A DNA stretch of 64,000 nt. Source: Accumulibacter sp. (GTDB taxonomy: Bacteria > Pseudomonadota > Gammaproteobacteria > Burkholderiales > Rhodocyclaceae). How positions within the stretch are numbered: position 1 is the stretch's first letter; every line of letters begins with the position of its first letter. The position numbers and the translations under genes are program-made. Under the pieces are notes generated by a model that had not been told where the DNA came from, made no database searches, and saw only the letters and a program-made list of their open reading frames with translations. Positions 37,901 to 46,407 of this stretch are shown here, one piece after another. Location: NCBI GenBank assembly GCA_031257115.1, contig JAIRPF010000075.1, positions 42,080 to 106,079 on the forward strand, written 5' to 3'.

Positions 37901-40900
37901 GATGTCCTTGATGGCCCCGACGGTGACGCGGGCGGGGCTGAGACTCAACCGATCCTGGTCTACGTAAGCGCCGATGTTCACCGCGTCCTGGTTGAGGAGC
38001 GCGTAGACCTGGTAATCCCCGTGGTTGGAAAAATCGACCGTGTAACGCAAGGCGGCGTAGCCGGGATCGAGATCGCCGGCCGTCGGGCCGGAGTGGTACA
38101 GGACGTCCCGGTTCGGATCGTCCGGATAGCCGGCCGGGTACATGACGGGGAATTGGGCGGCAAGACCGGGACTGGCGGCGATTTCGGTGTCCGGGGAAGC
38201 GGCCGCGTGGGCCTTCAGGTTGTAGAGGTTGCCGGCCGTCACCTGGACGCGCAGCGCGCCGCCGCCGCCCTCGATTTTCCTGACGTTGAGATGATCCGTG
38301 TCATTGACCTGGGTGGAGAGATCGAAATACGGCCCGATTTCCTGGCCCGCGTCCACATCCGCGTTGGCCCCCGGAACCAAGCCGCCGCCGAGTCCGGTCG
38401 GATTGTATTCGGCGGAATCGTTCCTGTACCACGAATAGCCGTTGGAACCGGGGACGGCGGGATCGTGGGTCTTTTCCTGGATAAACCCGACGTAGACATG
38501 GGTTTCGCTGTCTCCGCCGCCGCCGGTGATGGCCCCGTAAACGTCGCCATTGGCGAGAAAGAGATTGTTTCCGCCGCGCGTGGTTCCGCTCAGGTCGAGC
38601 GCGGCGTCCGCGGCGAAGCCGGGCGTGGAAGCATGTACCGTATCGGCCGGCCCCGCAGAGAGCGCGTCCGGGCGGCTGTGATAGCCCTGCCCGGTGGCAA
38701 CGCCGGAGAAGTCGATGACCGCGAGATTATTGCCGCTGTCATCGCCGGTTCCGGAACGGATGGCGGTGCGGGCGTGATAATCGGCGTTATCGTTGAGCCA
38801 GAACAGGTTTTGACCGCCGGTGATGGTTATGCTCCCGTTCTTGCGCCCGCCTTGCTGGTGGTATATGCCCTGGGCGCTGGTATCGGAGCCGATGCGCACG
38901 TGATAATCATTGAAGCTCGCGTCGCCGTCCAGTTCGAAAATGTTTTGCCGGCTGCCGTCGCCGTTCAGGTTGATGCGGGCTCCGTCGGGTTGGCTGCCCG
39001 CGCCGGCGGTGGAAACCCGGCCGTGAAGCTGGGTAAAGACGTTGAGCCGGGTATTGGCGCCGTTCATGTTGATCGCATCACCGCCGCTGCCGGAAGAGCC
39101 GATCTTCGGCGATTCGCCGGATGCCGCCGGATCATGGTCGTCCATCAGGAAATAATTGCCGGTGCTGCCCGTCTCGTTCATGTTGATGACGGCATTCCCC
39201 ATGATGGAGGAATTCTGGAACATGTGGAAGCGGTTGTCGCCGCCGCCTGTCAGATTAATCGTGGCGTCATCCGTTATGCTGGAGCCGCCGTACTGCCGGT
39301 ACAGGCTTCCGCCGCCCTGGAGAGTAACGGCCGCGCCGCCGCCGATCCTCGAATCGCCGTATTGCCGATAGGTGTTGTTGCCGCCGGAGAGACCGACCGT
39401 GGCGCTACCCGTTATCTCCGAGTTGTCATATTGCTGGTACAGGTTTCCGCCATCTTGAAGAGTAACGGCCGCATTGCCATTGATCCTCGAATCGCCGTAT
39501 TGCTGATAGGCATTGTTGCCGCCAGCGAGACCGACCGTGGCGTTACCCGTTATCTCCGAATTGTCATATTGCTGATACAGGTTTCCGCCATCTTGAAGGG
39601 AAATGGCCGCGCCGCCGCCGATCTTCGAATCGCCGTATTGCCGATAGGCATTGTTGCCGCCGGACAGGGTAATGGCGGCATTGCCGTTGATGGAAGCGTT
39701 CTCATACAGGCCATATGAATTGCCGCCGCCCGTCAGGGTGACGGTCGCGGAATCGCCGATGCTGGAATTCCCGTGCTGAAGGTAGGCGCTGTCATATGCG
39801 GAATTGCCGCGATGAATGGCGATGCTCGAAGCGCCGCCGATGCGGCTGTCTCCGTATTGATCGAACAGGGCGTTGCCGCCGCTCATCGTGACGGAAGGAG
39901 CGGACGTCAAATCTCCGGCATCGCCGATGCGCGCGTTGCCATAAAGACGGTATTCGTTTCCGCCCTGGATCGAATCCGCTGCCGCCGAGTCGTTCCGGCC
40001 GAGCATGACCGAGGCATTGCCGGTCAGAACGCCGCCGGTTCCGCCGTATTGCGCGAAAAGATTCCCGCCGTTCGTCATCGACACGTTCGCGCCGCCATCG
40101 ATCACGCCGCCGGAACCCGCGCCATCATGCAGGAAAAACGAAGCTCCGCCGCCGGTAAATTCCACGCGGGCCTGATTGGTGATCGCGCCGCCCGTCATGT
40201 CGTAGGCGCTGTTGGCCCCGGCGACGTGGATGCCGTTGCCTCCGGCGCCGTTGACGCTTCCGCCGGACTGGGCGACGTTCGTGGCGCCGGACCCGCTGGC
40301 GGTGATGGTTCCCGTCACCTGGCCGTCATGAATGTTGATCGTTCCATGACCGACGTTGGCGACGCCGTTCGCGCTGATGCCGCCGCCGGTCGCCGGGTTG
40401 CCATTGTAATAGCCGATATTGAGCGTATTGCCGCTGGCGTCGTTGGTGTAGAGATTGAGTACGCCGGCCGCCGTGCCGCCGATCGTGCCATTGCCGCTCA
40501 GGTTGACGGTATTGTTGCTGCCGGTGATGCCGGCGCCCCCGGTTCCGGTGGCGGAACCGCCATTAATGATGTTTACATTGTTGTCGCTCGCGTTCCAACT
40601 GGTGGCGATCCAGCGGTATCCGTTGTTTCTCCATTCCGTCTGGCCGTTCCCGTTACTCACGGAGATCCAATCCGCCACCGCCCGGTAGAGCGTATTGTCA
40701 TGGATGTAATAGCTCGAACTGCTCGTCGTCGTGGTCATGCCCACGGGCATGGTGGAAGGAGAACTTTCGAGGTTGCTGCCGCCGCCGGAGAAATAAGGGG
40801 ATCTGGCGCTGCCGCCGTGTGTCGGACGGTCATACCGGACATCCACCGCCAAGGCGTTTCCGCAAAAGGCGAATGCCGTGACGATCGGCGCCAGCGACAG

Positions 40901-40990
40901 AAGCGTTTGTTTCACCGCGCCGCGTGGAAAACAGGTTTCGGAAAAATGCGGCAGACCAGGTTTTCCATTCACGTCATACAGGCTATTCAT
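34979..40990 (-). CDS. Giant autotransporter with 23-residue repeats in the passenger
   Basis: 2003 residues from ATG 40990, preceded by AAGGAGAG. A long signal peptide (residues 1-48, core TLLSLAPIVTAFAFCG, cleavage after ALA) exports the chain. The passenger (about 50-1690) is Gly/Asn/Ser-rich and predicted to be a beta-solenoid; residues 452-589 are six consecutive 23-residue units of alternating types (YGDSRIGGGAAVTLQDGGNLYQQ-like and YDNSEITGNATVGLAGGNNAYQQ-like), with diverged units on both sides. From about 1690 to 2003 is the autotransporter beta-barrel (WTAALGGRSRQHR...GYTTRSGGIQVGVV...), ending LLQAGLNF with the terminal Phe needed for outer-membrane insertion. It is a surface or secreted protein, likely adhesive. 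Cys residues are almost absent apart from two near SASCAGCGHS (residues about 1140). Confidence 0.85.
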   Translation of the reverse strand: MNSLYDVNGKPGLPHFSETCFPRGAVKQTLLSLAPIVTAFAFCGNALAVDVRYDRPTHGGSARSPYFSGGGSNLESSPSTMPVGMTTTTSSSSYYIHDNTLYRAVADWISVSNGNGQTEWRNNGYRWIATSWNASDNNVNIINGGSATGTGGAGITGSNNTVNLSGNGTIGGTAAGVLNLYTNDASGNTLNIGYYNGNPATGGGISANGVANVGHGTINIHDGQVTGTITASGSGATNVAQSGGSVNGAGGNGIHVAGANSAYDMTGGAITNQARVEFTGGGASFFLHDGAGSGGVIDGGANVSMTNGGNLFAQYGGTGGVLTGNASVMLGRNDSAAADSIQGGNEYRLYGNARIGDAGDLTSAPSVTMSGGNALFDQYGDSRIGGASSIAIHRGNSAYDSAYLQHGNSSIGDSATVTLTGGGNSYGLYENASINGNAAITLSGGNNAYRQYGDSKIGGGAAISLQDGGNLYQQYDNSEITGNATVGLAGGNNAYQQYGDSRINGNAAVTLQDGGNLYQQYDNSEITGSATVGLSGGNNTYRQYGDSRIGGGAAVTLQGGGSLYRQYGGSSITDDATINLTGGGDNRFHMFQNSSIMGNAVINMNETGSTGNYFLMDDHDPAASGESPKIGSSGSGGDAINMNGANTRLNVFTQLHGRVSTAGAGSQPDGARINLNGDGSRQNIFELDGDASFNDYHVRIGSDTSAQGIYHQQGGRKNGSITITGGQNLFWLNDNADYHARTAIRSGTGDDSGNNLAVIDFSGVATGQGYHSRPDALSAGPADTVHASTPGFAADAALDLSGTTRGGNNLFLANGDVYGAITGGGGDSETHVYVGFIQEKTHDPAVPGSNGYSWYRNDSAEYNPTGLGGGLVPGANADVDAGQEIGPYFDLSTQVNDTDHLNVRKIEGGGGALRVQVTAGNLYNLKAHAAASPDTEIAASPGLAAQFPVMYPAGYPDDPNRDVLYHSGPTAGDLDPGYAALRYTVDFSNHGDYQVYALLNQDAVNIGAYVDQDRLSLSPARVTVGAIKDIGADGTGYDNRYGAIDLGSGLSMPGVPDGHTVDHYENAANYGPHEYADFFDGRQAQITAGMVNVFAGSKLTVHPNFAEMGGAGLANDAVNVIDNLNVIGRPADSASCAGCGHSPFDPAAWAVVTLDRATLHARNEGTAVVHGSAGDGYSHFAPYTANVIVGGNGILQGFGEITGDGDHTPLRPNLAGDLAVLAGGTIRPYDGYQGERQVFDYANKTWRALPAGGLFVFHGNALDAYRADSAHPDYVDNSGGAFDLNASQLKGLIMRVDGVTTFERASRFSSRLFAERDGGSAPIGLTLRVPGEQTFQVVRNLGDSLESSAFDFGEIAYGSIYLKNGVNNPFTPDELAAGGKDGAPIASIYHSGVGDKIVWTGVAQRDKVQYTPVFGFGNELKTKLDYEIYRGDPRLQDGGTTYHYQVAYGTGGNAVDALKDMPDANHLFNRDILFSDMLGNWSFEKQAGDEGVVLRYRQLAAHPQDGGIARDIPERSAVEAAKKLDEIRYPFLTRYNTADPTLDSSLFRKDPSLDGAGVETPYDPVSTNPWEYGHYDGNPYDAAGFDGDIKAYYYLNQERFPNYREDRVEDIENYFRALQLEATSAADINRAVRLITAEPYATMTSANLATMNAFIAGRERNAGPAALHGGRRAAGSGQRMSAVLEPGPADASGDSPRFWTAALGGRSRQHRAGDEYGYTTRSGGIQVGVVKEIDDLYLGLTGGYVHAVDRWSELRARNRSDNYLGEALIGLRHGPAFFELSVNAGRAEQKMTRRLRLGRSLNGGSPDPALDANPFDNYHNGIYDVTQTGDYSALLLGGGVRAGYQQSVGDGWRLLSTIGVRYQQSRNLRKFTEDGPDDAAFRLSFRKGDIKRNSVRVPLMLRLNRDIAFSEGSPWVFTPEIRIGATANLYNRGGKARYQWIGNPIPDRAMKSWGVQEKHVSWQLGGTLEVSRRGRFYMAVDYDLDYAKGKRSHGFLLQAGLNF
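39224..39637 (-). repeat. Six in-frame 69-bp units forming a 138-bp higher-order repeat
   Basis: Two unit types alternate inside the autotransporter gene, so the near-identical period is 138 bp (for example the GAGTAACGGCC segments starting near 39321 and 39459, and AAATGGCCGC near 39603). Units keep frame. Such arrays change copy number by slippage or recombination. Confidence 0.85.
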
Positions 40991-41760
40991 GTGTCTCTCC
41001 TTCCTTTGCAAAAGCGATCGAACCAGACCCTCGCCTCGCGGACATTCCCAATTTACGCACGAGTCATATATCGTGGAGATCATGGAAAGATGCCCAAAGA
41101 AAGAATGCGCGCTCCCGGCCGCACCGGTTCATCAAAACCGTTCGCGGATTCGCGGTGCCGTTTTCCCGCGTTCATGCGAAATACATTCCATCGGCCGGCG
41201 CGCGGACGGGCGGGAAATACGGTGCGACAATGCTGGATGGGTGTCGCGCCGCCAGCGCCCGATGACCTGTGCATCACGCTGGCGGGGGCGCCGCGAGGAC
41301 CTGGCGGCGCTCGTCCAAGACTCAGCACATGATGAATGAAAACTCTGCCGTCCATTTTCACGAATGGACTAGACAGGCATTGCAATCAGAAGTTCCAATT
41401 CCTGCTTTCCGAATGGCTGATTTGAACGTCATTACGCCCAAAGTCGCATCCGTATTCTTTTGTTATTCGGTCTCTGATTCTTCTCCGGAAAAGAATTTTT
41501 CAAAAGGCGCGTCGAATTCCGCTTGCGCGTTTCATGGCCCGGAGTTTTTCCGATCCGGCCTGATGGCATAATCTTCCGGCAAGTCTTCCGTGGCGTTCCA
41601 CGTCCGCTGGAGCGCGAGGCCATTTTCCTGGAAACAATTTGTAACGAAATCTCCCGGCCGCGAAATCTTTTGTGATGAGCCGTATGGAAAATGGGCGCGT
41701 CGGATACGGGCGCTTTCCTGCCCGCGTCCGTCAGCCCATCCAACCGAAAAGGAGATGTTC
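40991..41760. other. 770-bp divergent intergenic region, no gene seen
   Basis: Lies between the autotransporter (leftward) and the Spy-like gene (rightward). Base composition is more balanced than in the neighbours. Several short frames exist on both strands, but none has a credible start, composition or family. It should hold both promoters. None of the dispersed palindromic repeats found in other gaps was noticed here. Confidence 0.45.
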
Positions 41761-42345
41761 ATGAAACGATTTGCCCTTCCCCGCGCTCTCGCCGCCACGC
41801 TTGCCGTCGCCCTCACCCTGTCGCTCGGCTTCGCCGCCGGCAGCAGTTTCGCCGCGCCGCCTTACGGCGGCCATTACGGAGGCCATCGCGGAATGGACGC
41901 GAGCGGTTCCCCGCCGCATCACGCGGCCCCGATGTTCCATCAGCGCGCGTTGATCCGCCTGCACGACGAACTGAAGCTCGACACGCAACAGGAAGCCCTG
42001 TGGAAGGAAACCGTGGACTTCGCCCGCGAACACCGTGGCGCGATGCGCGAGCGTTTCGGCAAGGAGCGCGCCGAAATCAGGGCGCTGCTCGACCAGCCGG
42101 GCGTCGATCTGCGCGCCGTGGCCAGGCGTGTCGACGAACTGAGGGTCGATGGTCAGAAGCAGCGCGAGGCCGTGCGCGACCGCTGGTTCGCCGTCTACGA
42201 TTCGCTCGACGCCGAGCAGAAGGAAAAGGCCCGCGCGTTCTTCAGGGACGGCATGGAGCGGATGGAACGTTTTGCCGCGAAGGCCGGGGAACGCCCAGGG
42301 CGCGGCCATCCGTGGCGCGGCCCGCGCCAGGCCCCGGCGCAATAA
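41761..42345 (+). CDS. Periplasmic Spy/CpxP-like protein (heavy-metal sensor family)
   Basis: 194 residues. A Sec signal peptide (RALAATLAVALTLSLGFAAGSSFAA) is followed by a His/Gly-rich stretch (YGGHYGGHRG, PPHHAAPMFH) that could bind metal, then long helices with LHDELKLDTQQEALWKETVDF, the place of the LTxxQ motif of Spy/CpxP proteins. The family acts as periplasmic chaperones or metal-responsive factors. AAAGGAGA lies before the ATG. It is the first gene of the exporter cluster that follows, so it may sense envelope stress or metal for the exporter. Confidence 0.8.
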   Translation: MKRFALPRALAATLAVALTLSLGFAAGSSFAAPPYGGHYGGHRGMDASGSPPHHAAPMFHQRALIRLHDELKLDTQQEALWKETVDFAREHRGAMRERFGKERAEIRALLDQPGVDLRAVARRVDELRVDGQKQREAVRDRWFAVYDSLDAEQKEKARAFFRDGMERMERFAAKAGERPGRGHPWRGPRQAPAQ

Positions 42346-42545
42346 AGAGTCTGATGCCCCGGTATCGGTAGAATACCGGGCTTCCGGCTCATACCGAAGC
42401 AGAAAATTCCGCGAGTGAAAGGCGAAACGTGAAAAATGGAACATGGAAGCGTGACTGGAAATGTGACCGGAAACGCGACGAACGGAAAACCGGACGCGCG
42501 CCGGGCGGTTCTCCGCGTTTCGCCGGTCACGGCTCTTTTTTCCGG

Positions 42546-43970
42546 ATGCTTCCGCTGCTCGCCGGGGCCGCTTTCGCCCTGGGCGGCTGCGCCTCGCTCG
42601 ACGAGCGGCAGGCCGGGATCATGGCCGCCACCACGGTGGCGGTTCCCGCCGCCTGGTCGACGTCAGGGTTGGCGCTGCCGGCCGCCGCGCCAACGCCGGC
42701 CATGCTCGCCGCGTGGTGGCGGCAGTTCGGTGACGCGCGGCTCGAACGATTGATCGACGCCGCGCTCGCCAACGCGCCCGACGCGCGCGGCGCCCAGGCC
42801 CGGCTGCGCAGGGCGCGCGCCATGCGCGGACTGGCCGAGGCCAACCTGTATCCGAGCCTCGGCGCCTCCGTCGGCGCGACCCGCTCGCGCAGCGACGGAA
42901 AATCGCAGACGCTTTATTCCGCCGGCTTCGACGCCCGCTGGGAACCGTCGATCTTCGGCGGCCTGCGCGACGCCCTCGACGCAGCGGAGGCCGACGCGGC
43001 CTCGGCGGAGGCCGATCTGGAATCAACGCGCGCCTCGCTCTCCGCCGAGGTCGCGCTCGAATACGTGACCTTGCGCGCGAGTCAGCAGCGCCTGGCCATC
43101 GTCCGCGCCAACGTGGAAAGTCAGGCCGAGACCCTGCAAATCAGCGAATGGCGCGAAATGGCCGGTCTCGTGACGCGGCTCGATGTCGAGCAGGCGCGCG
43201 CCAACCTCGAACAGAGCCGCGCGAGCCTGCCCGGCCTGGAAGTGGCGCGCGCCGAGGCCGAGCACCGGCTGGCCGTGCTCACCGGACAGCCGCCGGGCAG
43301 CCTGTCCGGGGCGCTGCGGGAACCCGGCCCGTTGCCGGCACCGCCGGATGAAATCGCCACCGGCATTCCGGCCGACGCGCTGCGCCAGCGTCCCGACGTG
43401 CGCGCCGCCGAATTCGCGCTGCGCGCCGAAATCGCCCGCGTCGCGCAAACCGAGGCCGAGCGTTATCCCAGCCTGACGCTCAACGGTTCGTTCGGCTGGC
43501 GCGCTTTCAGCCTGTCCGCGCTCGGCGGAGGGAGCAGCCTCGCGCATTCGCTGGCGGCCAGCCTGGCGGCGACCCTGTTCGACGCCGGCCGTATCGAAAG
43601 CCGCGTCGCGGCGCAGGACGCCGTGCGGGAGCAAGCCTTCGTGGCCTGGGAAAAGAGCCTGCTCGTCGCGCTGGAGGACGTCGAGAACGCGATGTCGGCC
43701 TACGTCAACGGACGCGAGCGTATCGACGCCCGCCGCCGGGCCGCCGAGGCCGCCGCCGCCGCCGCGAGCCTCGCGGGCGCGCAATATCAGGCGGGCCTCG
43801 TCGATTTCCAGCGCGTACTGGAAAGCGAACGCGCGCGGCTCTCCGCGCAGGACGGCCTCATCAGCGCCGAGGCCGACGCGATCACCGCCGTCATCCGGCT
43901 CTACAAGGCGCTGGGCGGCGGCTGGACACCCATCGAAAACACCGCATCGACGGAGCATTCCCCATCATGA
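42546..43970 (+). CDS. Outer-membrane efflux lipoprotein (NodT/OprM type, TolC-like)
   Basis: 474 residues from ATG 42546, chosen because MLPLLAGAAFALGGCAS is a lipoprotein signal peptide with lipobox LGGC; a longer GTG start at 42429 would bury it behind 39 charged residues. Two outer-membrane efflux repeats (residues about 60-250 and 270-460) carry AWWRQFGDARLERLIDAALANAPD and LRQRPDVRAAEFALRAEIARVAQTEAERYPSLTL. It forms the outer-membrane duct of a tripartite exporter. Its stop overlaps the macA-like start (ATGA), so it belongs to the same operon. Confidence 0.88.
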   Translation: MLPLLAGAAFALGGCASLDERQAGIMAATTVAVPAAWSTSGLALPAAAPTPAMLAAWWRQFGDARLERLIDAALANAPDARGAQARLRRARAMRGLAEANLYPSLGASVGATRSRSDGKSQTLYSAGFDARWEPSIFGGLRDALDAAEADAASAEADLESTRASLSAEVALEYVTLRASQQRLAIVRANVESQAETLQISEWREMAGLVTRLDVEQARANLEQSRASLPGLEVARAEAEHRLAVLTGQPPGSLSGALREPGPLPAPPDEIATGIPADALRQRPDVRAAEFALRAEIARVAQTEAERYPSLTLNGSFGWRAFSLSALGGGSSLAHSLAASLAATLFDAGRIESRVAAQDAVREQAFVAWEKSLLVALEDVENAMSAYVNGRERIDARRRAAEAAAAAASLAGAQYQAGLVDFQRVLESERARLSAQDGLISAEADAITAVIRLYKALGGGWTPIENTASTEHSPS

Positions 43971-45244
43971 CCGAACGACCTTCCGATGAAATCACCCCGG
44001 ACTTCCTCAAGCCGGATTCTTCCCGCCGGAGCAGGCGCTGGTGGCTGCTGGCATCCGCGGTCATCCTCGGCGCGCTCGCGTTCGCCCTGTTTTCCGGCAA
44101 CGGCCACGACGCGGGCGGACAGTACCTCACCGAAGACGCCGCGGCCGGCAATCTCGTGGTCAGCATTTCGGCGAGCGGCACGCTGCAACCGACGCGCTCG
44201 GTCGACGTGGGCAGCGAACTGTCCGGCACGCTGGAAGCCGTGCTGGCCGAGGAAAACGACCAGGTGACGAAAGGCCAGGTCATCGCGCGCCTCGACACGG
44301 CCAAATTGAGCGATGCCGTGGCCAAGTCGAAAGCCGCGCTGGCCGCCGCCGAGGCCGCCGTGGCGCAGAACGAGGCCACGCTCGCCGAGGCGCGCGCGAA
44401 TCTGGAACGCCTGCGCCGCGTCGCCGAACTCTCCGGCGGCAAGGTGCCGTCGAAGAACGAACTGGACGCCGGGGAAGCCGCCTGCCAGCGCGCCGTGGCC
44501 AACCTCGCCAGCGCCCGCGCCTCGGTTTCGCAGGCCAGGGCCAACTTGCAGACCGACGAGACCAACATCCAGAAAGCCGTCATCCGTTCACCGATCAACG
44601 GCGTCGTGCTCGCGCGCAAGGTCGAGCCTGGCCAGACCGTGGCCGCGCAGATGACCACGCCCGTGCTCTATACGATCGCCGAGGATCTGACCCAGATGGA
44701 ACTCCAGGTCAAGGTCGACGAGGCCGACGTGAGTTCGGTGCGGCTCGGCCAGTTCGCCAGCTTCACCGTGTCGGCTTGGCCGGGACGCGATTTTCCGGCG
44801 ACGATCCGGCGCGTGGGTCTGGGTTCGACGACGACCGACAACGTCGTCACCTACAAGACCGTGCTTTCGGTGAGCAACGACGATCTGGCGCTGCGGCCCG
44901 GCATGACCGCCACGGCGCGCATCGTCACCGCCCGGCGCGAAAACGCGCTGCTCGTGCCCAACGCCGCGCTGCGCTTCTCGCCGCCCGCCGCGCCGGCGGC
45001 GGCGCAATCGGGCGGAATCCTGTCGCGTATTTTCCCGCGCCCGCCGCGTCCCCAGAAAAAAGCACAGGCGCAGACCGTGGAAACGCCCGGCATGACCCGC
45101 GAAGTCTGGGTGCTGCGCGGCGGTCAGCCCGCCGCCGTCGCGGTCAAGACCGGCGTCTCCAACGGCCGCCAGACCGAGATCGCCGGCGGCGAGCTGAAAG
45201 CCGGCATGGCGGTCATCGTCGATTATCAGGAAAAAGCGCGATGA
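43967..45244 (+). CDS. macA: MacA-type periplasmic adaptor (HlyD/RND-MFP family)
   Basis: 425 residues. One N-terminal membrane anchor (WWLLASAVILGALAFALFSG, residues about 25-45), then a lipoyl half-motif (SISASGTLQPTRSVDVGSELSGTLEAVLAEENDQVTKGQVIARLDT), a helical hairpin (residues about 110-200) and the second lipoyl half (VIRSPINGVVLARKVEPGQTV), followed by beta-barrel and membrane-proximal domains. MacA joins the MacB transporter to the outer-membrane duct. The start overlaps the previous gene and the stop overlaps the ATPase gene (both ATGA). Confidence 0.9.
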   Translation: MTERPSDEITPDFLKPDSSRRSRRWWLLASAVILGALAFALFSGNGHDAGGQYLTEDAAAGNLVVSISASGTLQPTRSVDVGSELSGTLEAVLAEENDQVTKGQVIARLDTAKLSDAVAKSKAALAAAEAAVAQNEATLAEARANLERLRRVAELSGGKVPSKNELDAGEAACQRAVANLASARASVSQARANLQTDETNIQKAVIRSPINGVVLARKVEPGQTVAAQMTTPVLYTIAEDLTQMELQVKVDEADVSSVRLGQFASFTVSAWPGRDFPATIRRVGLGSTTTDNVVTYKTVLSVSNDDLALRPGMTATARIVTARRENALLVPNAALRFSPPAAPAAAQSGGILSRIFPRPPRPQKKAQAQTVETPGMTREVWVLRGGQPAAVAVKTGVSNGRQTEIAGGELKAGMAVIVDYQEKAR

Positions 45245-45942
45245 AAGATTCCGCGCTGATCTCCCTCTCCGGCATCACCAAAACCTACGGGCAGGGTGTC
45301 GCGGCCTTTCAGGCGCTGAAGGGCGTCGACCTGGACATCCCGCCCGGCCAGTTCGTGGCGATCATGGGACCGAGCGGCTCCGGCAAATCGACGGCGCTCA
45401 ACATCCTGGGTTGTCTCGACGGACCGACGGGCGGCGCCTACCGCCTCCGCGGCGTCGCCGTCGAACGGCTCTCGCGCAACCAGCGCGCGCTGCTGCGCCG
45501 GCACTACCTGGGTTTCGTCTTTCAGGGCTTCAACCTGCTCTCGCGCACCTCGGCGCAGGAAAACGTCGAACTGCCGCTGCTCTATCGCGGCGCGGAAGCG
45601 GCCCGGCGGCACGCCGCCGCGCGCGAGGCGCTCGCGCAGGTCGGCCTCGCCGGCTGGGAACACCACACGCCCGCCGAACTCTCCGGCGGCCAGCAGCAGC
45701 GCGTCGCCATCGCCCGCGCCATCGTCACCCGCCCGCTCGTCCTGCTCGCCGACGAACCGACCGGCAACCTCGACAGCCAGCGCGGCCACGAAATCATGGA
45801 CCTGCTCGTCACCCTCAACCGCGAACAGGGCATCACCGTCATCATGGTCACGCACGAGCCGGAAATGGCTCATTACGCCAGCCGCGTGGTGAAATTTGTC
45901 GATGGACTGGTAGCGAGTGATGAGAGGGAAAATAAAACGTGA
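45241..45942 (+). CDS. ABC transporter ATP-binding protein, MacB/LolD type
   Basis: 233 residues. All ABC motifs are intact: Walker [15 protein letters not shown]-loop FVFQGFNLL, signature [15 protein letters not shown], Walker [15 protein letters not shown] and the H-loop MVTHEPEM. It is the energy subunit for the MacB-type permease. In homologous loci the permease gene follows directly or is fused; here 2.35 kb of restriction-modification genes come between. The last residues ([10 protein letters not shown]) are a plausible natural end. Confidence 0.92.
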   Translation: MKDSALISLSGITKTYGQGVAAFQALKGVDLDIPPGQFVAIMGPSGSGKSTALNILGCLDGPTGGAYRLRGVAVERLSRNQRALLRRHYLGFVFQGFNLLSRTSAQENVELPLLYRGAEAARRHAAAREALAQVGLAGWEHHTPAELSGGQQQRVAIARAIVTRPLVLLADEPTGNLDSQRGHEIMDLLVTLNREQGITVIMVTHEPEMAHYASRVVKFVDGLVASDERENKT

Positions 45943-45984
45943 GAACCGAACATAACTCCAGCGAAAACCGGAATCGAGCTTGAA

Positions 45985-46407
45985 ATGGTTGACACGCTGA
46001 CACCAGCAGAACGCAGCTATAGAATGTCATTGGTTCGTTCGACCGATACCAAGCCGGAATTTGCTGTTCGGCGCTTGATTCATGGCATGGGTTACAGGTA
46101 TCGGATTCACCGCCACGATCTTCCGGGTACGCCGGATATCGTGTTTCCAGCACGGCGCTTGGTTATTTTTGTTCACGGGTGTTTTTGGCACCGACACGAT
46201 GGATGTTCCCTCGCGCGTATGCCAAAATCCAAACTTGAGTTTTGGCGGAAAAAATTGGAAGGCAATCGTGAGCGGGATATCCGAAAAATTGGAAAACTTG
46301 AATCAATGGGCTGGCGAGTGCTTGTTGTTTGGGAATGCGAGTTAAGCGATCTGGATATACTCGCGTCACGACTACGGGGTTTCCTTGACGGAGGATTAAC
46401 AATATGA
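45985..46407 (+). CDS. vsr: Very short patch repair endonuclease
   Basis: 140 residues. Vsr nicks beside T:G mismatches that arise when 5-methylcytosine deaminates. The active-site residues fall at the same numbers as in E. coli Vsr: Asp51 (PGTPDIVF), His64 and His69 (FVHGCFWHRH), with Phe67/Trp68 in the intercalating position. Zinc ligands Cys66, His71, Cys74 and Cys118 are in place. The start lies 42 bp after the ABC ATPase stop; its stop overlaps the methylase start (ATGA). Base composition is clearly more AT-rich than in the flanking exporter genes, consistent with transfer. Confidence 0.93.
   Translation: MVDTLTPAERSYRMSLVRSTDTKPEFAVRRLIHGMGYRYRIHRHDLPGTPDIVFPARRLVIFVHGCFWHRHDGCSLARMPKSKLEFWRKKLEGNRERDIRKIGKLESMGWRVLVVWECELSDLDILASRLRGFLDGGLTI

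Noticed and set aside
35399..39718. A 1439-codon open frame antisense to the autotransporter
   Set aside because: Its translation is low-complexity Val/Ala/Gly/Asp with repeats that mirror the passenger repeats. There is no ribosome site, and the autotransporter has a signal peptide and beta-barrel.
42429..42545. A longer start (GTG 42429) for the NodT lipoprotein
   Set aside because: It would place 39 charged residues before a clear lipoprotein signal peptide with an LGGC lipobox.
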